Shown one piece after another: positions 59,197 to 64,000 of a stretch of 64,000 nt of DNA. Position numbers and translations under genes: made by a program. The notes under the pieces were generated by a model. That model was not told where the DNA came from. It did not search any database and saw only the letters and a program-made list of their open reading frames with translations. Source of the DNA: Eimeria necatrix. Lineage: Eukaryota; Apicomplexa; Conoidasida; Eucoccidiorida; Eimeriidae. Positions within the stretch are counted from its first letter, which is position 1. Every line of letters starts with the position of its first letter. The DNA lies in contig NW_013654805.1 of NCBI RefSeq assembly GCF_000499385.1, forward strand, positions 93,536 through 157,535, given 5' to 3'.

Positions 59197-59740
59197 TTAC
59201 GAAAGGGGATCCCTCGTTATGGGGGTCTTCCAGCTGCTTATTGTGCTTTGTAAACAAGGAATGAGAATTTTCCAATAGTAAAATACACGAATCTCCGTTT
59301 CTGGTGCACGACGTAGCTTGCAAAATTCTTTCCTACTGTCACGTGCCTGAAGAAGCTAACAGGGCCCTCACGGGTTGCTGGCAAGGGCTCCTCAGCATGC
59401 TGGTAGCAGAAGCGGCGTATGAAGGGTGTGCTATGTGAAAAGCGACAAGGAACAGTGGAGAGTAGTGAACATAGCCATTGCAGTTGGCTTTGGGTGAGTC
59501 GTGGGTTATTGAGGGAGGTGGTAGGGGTGCTACACTGCATACCAGCAGGGCTGCCATTTCTTGTCCAAGTCTCTTTTTAGTGCTACCGCTATTTCGTGAG
59601 CGTTGAAGTCGTTGTCGCCCTGTAGGAGTTCCTTCCTGTGGAACACGCAGAGGGAGGAAATCTGGGTTTGCAGCCGTGGCAGGGCAGTGGACCTTGCCCT
59701 TCCAATGCCTCAACTGAAGCTTAGTACAAAAGGCGGGCAT
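59197..59740 (-). CDS. Basic 115-aa protein, two exons, function unknown
   Basis: Exons 59740-59543 and 59346-59197 join in phase 0. The donor is CTGCTG|GTATGC and the acceptor is GTTAGCTTCTTCAG. The protein starts [20 protein letters not shown] and is strongly basic ([20 protein letters not shown]). Only after splicing does the second half become protein-like ([20 protein letters not shown]). The basic, short, Arg-rich N-terminal half would suit a mitochondrial or ribosome-associated protein, but no family is recognised. The frame stays open upstream of the ATG to an AG acceptor (GCGCTTCGCAG near 59,763), so an additional 5' exon is possible. Confidence 0.6.
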
Positions 59741-60380
59741 GCCGAAGATTTGTGAACTAGCTGCGAAGCGCGCTCCTGTGTCCAGCCCAGAGTGCATTGT
59801 GTGCTGCAAAATGAAAGCTCACGCTTTGGTGATCGTGTAATCCAGCATGTAGTCTGGCATATCAGGGGGGCTCATCACCTTAGCGCTTTTGTATACGGTA
59901 AAGTCTATCGCCTGATACTCGTCCGGCTGGGCTACTTCAGTAAACATCTTGAATTAGTGCAGGTGACCTCCGTTCATAAGTCAGCCGCAGCCCATGGACT
60001 CAGCGCAAGCCCAACACTGTCTTGCTGAAAAAGAAATGACTAGTTTTTTCTGAAAATGTGGTTTCCCAAAGCTTCACAGTTCTTGGTGAGCGCCGCAGAT
60101 CAATCATGCAGCAGCATAGAGGGGCAGTGGCCTGATGAGGACATGAGACAGAAAACCGAAACAGCACCAGAAAGTTTAAAGATCGGCAGAACAAAGTCTT
60201 CAGAGAAGGGTTACTGAAAAGAATATTGTCAGTTTCAGGGCAAGGATTCCCCAGAATAGGATGGAGAATAGCTGGTAGCCAGCCCACTTCATCGCTCTAC
60301 GGAGATCAGATGGGGTTCTGGTTAGATCTCCTGCCAGAGTCTCTGATGACAGATAGGTTCTTGTGCGGACAATTGCGCTA
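59741..60380. other. Region possibly holding later exons of the 60.5-kb signal-peptide gene
   Basis: Minus-strand protein-like stretches occur (GDLTRTPSDLRRAMKWAGYQ at about 60,327-60,268 and APLCCCMIDLRRSPRTVKLW at about 60,138-60,070), each preceded by an AG. I could not close a phase-consistent model. Confidence 0.3.
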
Positions 60381-60515
60381 TTAATCACGACTCGCTGGTG
60401 GTGGTGCGTGAAATTTTCCCCAGTGTCGGCACTCGTCCGTCTCCGCGACCGCGCAGTAGAGAATGTGGCCCAGCACAGTTGCCCACACAAGAAGAGATAC
60501 GACAAGGAACTTCAT
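60381..60515 (-). CDS. Signal-peptide exon, start of a small secreted protein
   Basis: An ATG at 60515 opens a 44-codon frame beginning MKFLVVSLLVWATVLGHILY and CAVAETDECRHWGK, a textbook signal peptide with likely cleavage after the AVA segment. The frame ends in a stop at 60381, but GT donors occur before it (for example GCGA|GTCGTG), so this is probably the first exon of a longer secreted or GPI-anchored protein. Coccidian surface antigens often start this way; no Cys pattern is available to test that. It is too short for usual ORF thresholds. Confidence 0.5.
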   Translation of the reverse strand: MKFLVVSLLVWATVLGHILYCAVAETDECRHWGKFHAPPPASRD

Positions 60516-61776
60516 AGCAAAAAAAAGTTTTTGTGCAAGTCACTTTGAATCACAAATAAGCGGGACGACGGCTAGAGAATTGACGACTATGTGGAAACGA
60601 CGAACAGCTAATTTCAAAAGTTTATCTTTGCAACTCAACTTTTGAAATTTAGCGACAAAGGATCAGCTTCGCATTCTAGACCATTCTATGGCGTAGGAGG
60701 AGCTTTGGTAGAGTATTTTTCCGCAGTCACCGCTAACAGCCTCAGAATTTGAATTTCTGTTACTCATTGCTGGGGAAGCAGCGTGGTTGCACGCTGTTCC
60801 ATAAAGTAACGCAGCTTGTTCCCTTAATATGCAAATTCTCAAGCTCTCCATCAAGTGCTAGAGCAGTGGAACAAAAATAGCACCCAAAATGGGGGGCGCA
60901 ATGGCTGACTTCGGATATTTGGTCAAATAGTAGTGTCCCGCTCATTCACTCGAGGGCCTTGCGTCTCTGCATTAGTTTCTTTCTGATATTGATGCTGTTG
61001 AGGCAAAATGGGGCAGCTTTTCATATTTTAGTAGTTCACTAGCTGTTCTAGGCAGGGTAGTGGCATGAGTATTCTAGACAGGGTAGTGGCATGAGGCATG
61101 TTCTGCAGCATTTGAGCAACGGGCCAGTGTGCAAAGCCTTCACCTTCACGCCGCTGCTTAACTCCCCGGCGGGCGTTGTCAAAGTCCCCCTATCATGCCA
61201 AGAAACTGCGCAATAGGCTGCAGACGCACCAAGAAAAAATAACATAAGTGGGTCGATTTCCAACTGCTCTTCATTGCAGTGGAAGGAACAAGCGTGGACA
61301 AGCCACCGTGCGCGCTTGCCGCAGGTGCATTGTCCCAGTCGATGCATTCGAAGCTTGAAAATTATTCGGCCTTTGTGTGTTGGCTGCTTCGGCCCAGCAG
61401 GCTGCCATTGCCTGGACACTTGAATTGGAATTCTAGTCTTTAAACAGCGAGAAATATGCCTGGGAGATCTGTAGCATACTGCATCCTCATGTCTATTTTG
61501 CAGCACTTCATAGCATCAGGTTCATTGCGATGCCTTCTTTCTGAATCCGAAGCTACGCTGGAGAGTGCCGCATGGCTAGATCTGCCCCTCAACCATATGA
61601 AAATGACTCACAGTAAGTGTGCGGAGCTACTTTGAGAGGCGTACAGTGCTCTGAACGAAGATACTTGAGAAGTGCTTAGAGGAAGAAGCACTCATCTGTT
61701 CTGAAAATTAGTTTGCTGCCGTCAAAACAATGAAGAGCGTTACTTCGCCAAAATCTTGGAGCCAGGCACCACGCCA
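60516..61776. other. Stretch with no supported gene
   Basis: A 152-codon minus-strand frame (61,048-61,506) has balanced composition but no domain and no splice context, so it is not called. A 26-bp direct duplication lies at 61,046-61,095. Confidence 0.4.
61046..61095. repeat. 26-bp direct duplication
   Basis: TTCTAGGCAGGGTAGTGGCA and its continuation ATGAG repeat after 26 bases with one substitution. Confidence 0.8.
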
Positions 61777-61950
61777 AGCAAAATTTTACTCATCGTTGGG
61801 AAAACAGTGAAAGTATTTACAGTGTCTAACAGCTTGAGGCCTATTATCACGGGTGCTGGCCCGAGCAAAATTTTACTTACCGTTGGGAAAACAGTGAAAG
61901 TGTTAACAGTGTCTAACAGCTTGAGGCTTATTATCACGGGCGCTGGCCTT
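61777..61950 (+). repeat. 87-bp tandem duplication, two copies, open frame kept
   Basis: The unit starts AGCAAAATTTTACT and recurs exactly 87 bases later with only about six substitutions. A plus-strand frame stays open through both copies and reads two 29-residue repeats (SKILLIVGKTVKVFTVSNSL and SKILLTVGKTVKVLTVSNSL). The minus strand is open as well. The enclosing frame is 80 codons and no other exon could be linked. Confidence 0.9.
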
Positions 61951-63020
61951 GAAATCACCGCTACTGTGTCGCGCTGTAGTTCGGTGCCCTTCCATTGAAG
62001 CTGCCGGTCTCACAGTATATTCACTGCAGCAGTGGCTTCCCTCCCAGGAGCTACAGAAGACCGAGACCTGTGAGCTGTTTAAAAATTTTGCTGGTGCAGC
62101 ACAAATGAGCTTTTTGCTAATCCTGCGTTAAGTGAGCTTCTGCCATGAATGCTTGTTAGGCGGCTCCCGTGTCACTAATAGGCGATTATTCAACACCTTG
62201 GGTAGCAAGAACTAATGAGAAATATATACAGGACTGCACTGTCTCCTAGCGTGCAAGCTCCTCGGTTCACACTGAGGCCTTTTGCAGCGTTTTTTGTCGC
62301 TGCTTCTTATTGCAATAGCTCGCGGCGTTTCCTTCGATTATACGCTCCAAGCTACCCAATCCAAAGATTAATTAGTTAGCATCACAGTAAGTTTTAATTG
62401 ACAAATGCTTGTCCCAGAAGATAAGTACCATCCGAAGGGACTGCGACACCATAAAGGAAGTGACACTCTTGAAGGACCTCGGTCCCTTCCAGGTGTACTG
62501 CATCCAGATTTGCGAAAACGCTGTGAGAAGCAAGTATATTTCAAAGTTTACGAGTGGAATTGAGCATGAGCTTTTTGTTTGGCCACGAGGCGGTCCAGCT
62601 CACCGTGCTGGCTACCTCGATTTGTGGGAACTCGGAGGTGGTGGTGACCTTGACGTCAAAATTTTTAGACGCGCGGCTGGACAAAATATTCAGCAGCCCA
62701 GCAAGAAGCGAGACGGTTTGAGCTATTGAAGCAGCAGTTTCAAGTGACAGACAGAGCATGGGCAGCAGCAGTGCTCAAACATGCCAGCCGTTCCGGGCCA
62801 CCAGACCGCCATGTCGGCAGCGCCTCGAGCGGTTCAGCCATGATCCGAAGGCTATGGGAAATTTCAGTTGATATTAAGTTCTTTCTCACACACACAGCCC
62901 AGCAAAAGCCTTCTTTTCTGTTGTGTAGTCTTTTCTTTGTATCGTGAGTCCATCATCGTCCTGTGCTGGTGGTCTAGTCTCAACCAGCGGAAGAAGCACG
63001 CGCAAGTCTGCACTCAGGGC
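61951..63020. other. Upstream region of the membrane-protein gene, exons unresolved
   Basis: At about 62,540-62,730 both strands have protein-like frames (plus: IEHELFVWPRGGPAHRAG; minus: SKNFDVKVTTTSEFPQIEV). One may be a real exon of the neighbouring gene, but I could not decide. Confidence 0.35.
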
Positions 63021-64000
63021 CATTTATTGCATCCCACAACAGCTTTGTTCGAACAAAAGATGTACTTCACGTACGTTGTTCGTCCGGGTGAGGCCCCTGA
63101 AGGCCGGGGACCGCAGCTCGAGCCATTCTGGACCTTCTGTGTAAATTACAATCTTCGCCTTGGCCTGCTGATCCAGCTGACCGCCTACGCAATTCTCCTC
63201 GCAACCGCATCATCTGGAGGCAAAGATCCCCTATCTCTTCTTAGTTTTTTCAGGTGTAACCCTGAGTCTGTCGGTACGTGGACGCACACGATTATTTCGA
63301 TCACGTTAGACTGCACTGAATGCCTATGCCCACTGCTCCCAAGCTTACATTAGTGAAGCCCAAACACAATTTATATGCATAAACGATGCAGTGGAAGCAA
63401 TATAAATGCACCAATATTCCAGCACTAAAGCTGCAATAGGAGGTTTGGCTTCAAGGGGTGTCTGATGAAAAGGCCTGCAATGCACAGCTGTAGCCATAAA
63501 GTTCATGCATTTCACTCGAATTCTTCCGCTCTCAGGAAAGTCCCCTCTCTGGGCAGCTCAGCTCGCCTGCTGCCTATTTATCCTTGGAAACCTCACCACG
63601 ATGGCATTCCAGTCTCTGACTGACGATGATAGCAGGTTAGCTCGAAGTCATGTGCCGCACCCCTTGGTAGAGCAGTTCAGAGCTTATATTTAGTAGCCAT
63701 CCCCTACGGGCCCTTTCTAGGGACCCCGGCTTTTGTCAACTGAGGTGGAGACTGGCAGGCTCTGCGTTTGCTTGCAGCATCAAGCAGTCTCGTGGGTACC
63801 GATCCGGCACCAAGTTCTTGCAGCAAGCCTCCTCCTTTGGACTCTTTGCATCTACCTTGGCTCTTCTCGTTTTTTACTCGGCCAACTATTACTTTGACGA
63901 TCCTTGGATGAGCAAAAACTTCGGGAGTGGCTCTTCATGGCTAATCTTCTTCACCTCTCGCGTTTGCGACGCCTTTGCGCTCTTTTTCTATGCCGGGTTA
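63021..64000 (+). CDS. Multi-pass membrane protein, truncated by the window edge
   Basis: Three plus-strand exons keep phase: one ending at 63273 (G|GTACGT; 5' end unresolved, in-frame ATG at 63060), then 63536-63635 and 63778 to beyond 64000. They encode four hydrophobic segments: LGLLIQLTAYAILLATAS, WAAQLACCLFILGNLTTMAF, SFGLFASTLALLVFYSANYY and WLIFFTSRVCDAFALFFYAG. Loops between them carry acidic and basic residues (DDDSSIKQSRGYRSGTKFLQ across the last junction). The family is not recognised; it could be a transporter or an ER/Golgi membrane protein. The N-terminus may lie in the region upstream and the C-terminus is outside the window. Confidence 0.65.

Noticed and set aside
61048..61506. 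152-codon minus-strand open frame
   Set aside because: Balanced composition but no domain and no supporting exons; its C-terminus runs into a 26-bp direct duplication.
1..64000. CRISPR arrays, rRNA genes, bacterial-type operons
   Set aside because: None seen. The direct repeats found are two-copy tandem duplications without spacers, and the gene structure is eukaryotic.

Overview
The window looks like nuclear DNA of a coccidian apicomplexan, most probably an Eimeria-type parasite. Genes are split into many short exons with GT-AG introns. Coding exons are crowded with CAG/CTG triplet runs that read as Gln, Ala or Ser depending on frame, and gene-rich blocks alternate with long gene-poor stretches. 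This is inference from genome style and protein families; the species cannot be fixed from sequence alone. No bacterial, plastid or mitochondrial genes were seen. Gene models below were built by hand from reading frame, splice signals and codon phase; exon coordinates are my own reading.

Layout. 1-3.4 kb: nothing convincing apart from a hairpin. 3.4-7.3 kb (+): a seven-exon gene for an 866-residue Ala/Glu-rich protein of unknown function. 8.2-16.8 kb (-): a 17-exon gene of about 2,000 residues with two HMG boxes and, at its C-terminal end, a SANT domain of the TFIIIB subunit Bdp1. 17.7-22.1 kb (+): a snurportin-1-like snRNP import adaptor, divergent from the previous gene. 23.0-25.1 kb (-): a single-exon 715-residue membrane-anchored helical protein. 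25-35 kb: gene-poor, with AT-rich DNA, an orphan exon and decayed coding fragments. 35.4-40.3 kb (-): a TBC-domain Rab GAP with both catalytic fingers intact. 40-46 kb: gene-poor, with a 145-bp-arm inverted duplication at 42 kb and an in-frame 78-bp tandem duplication at 45.3 kb. 46.5-48.0 kb (-): a three-exon secreted protein. 49.1-52.0 kb (+): a WBP11-like splicing factor in ten exons. 53.2-56.2 kb: a cluster of stem-loops followed by a heavily decayed Ty3/gypsy retrotransposon pol. 58.0-58.6 kb (+): a small HYPK-like UBA protein. 59.2-59.7 kb (-): a 115-residue two-exon gene. 60.4-60.5 kb (-): a signal-peptide exon. 61.8 kb: an 87-bp in-frame tandem duplication. 63.0-64.0 kb (+): a multi-pass membrane protein cut by the window edge.

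There is no operon logic. Three of the recognisable genes act in nuclear RNA biology: Bdp1 in Pol III transcription (U6, tRNA, 5S), snurportin in import of capped snRNPs, and WBP11 in splicing. Their proximity may be chance. The observations most worth a second look are the HMG-Bdp1 fusion, two probable GC-AG introns at positions fixed by homology or phase, the stem-loop cluster at 53.3 kb, the 42-kb inverted duplication and the retrotransposon relic.
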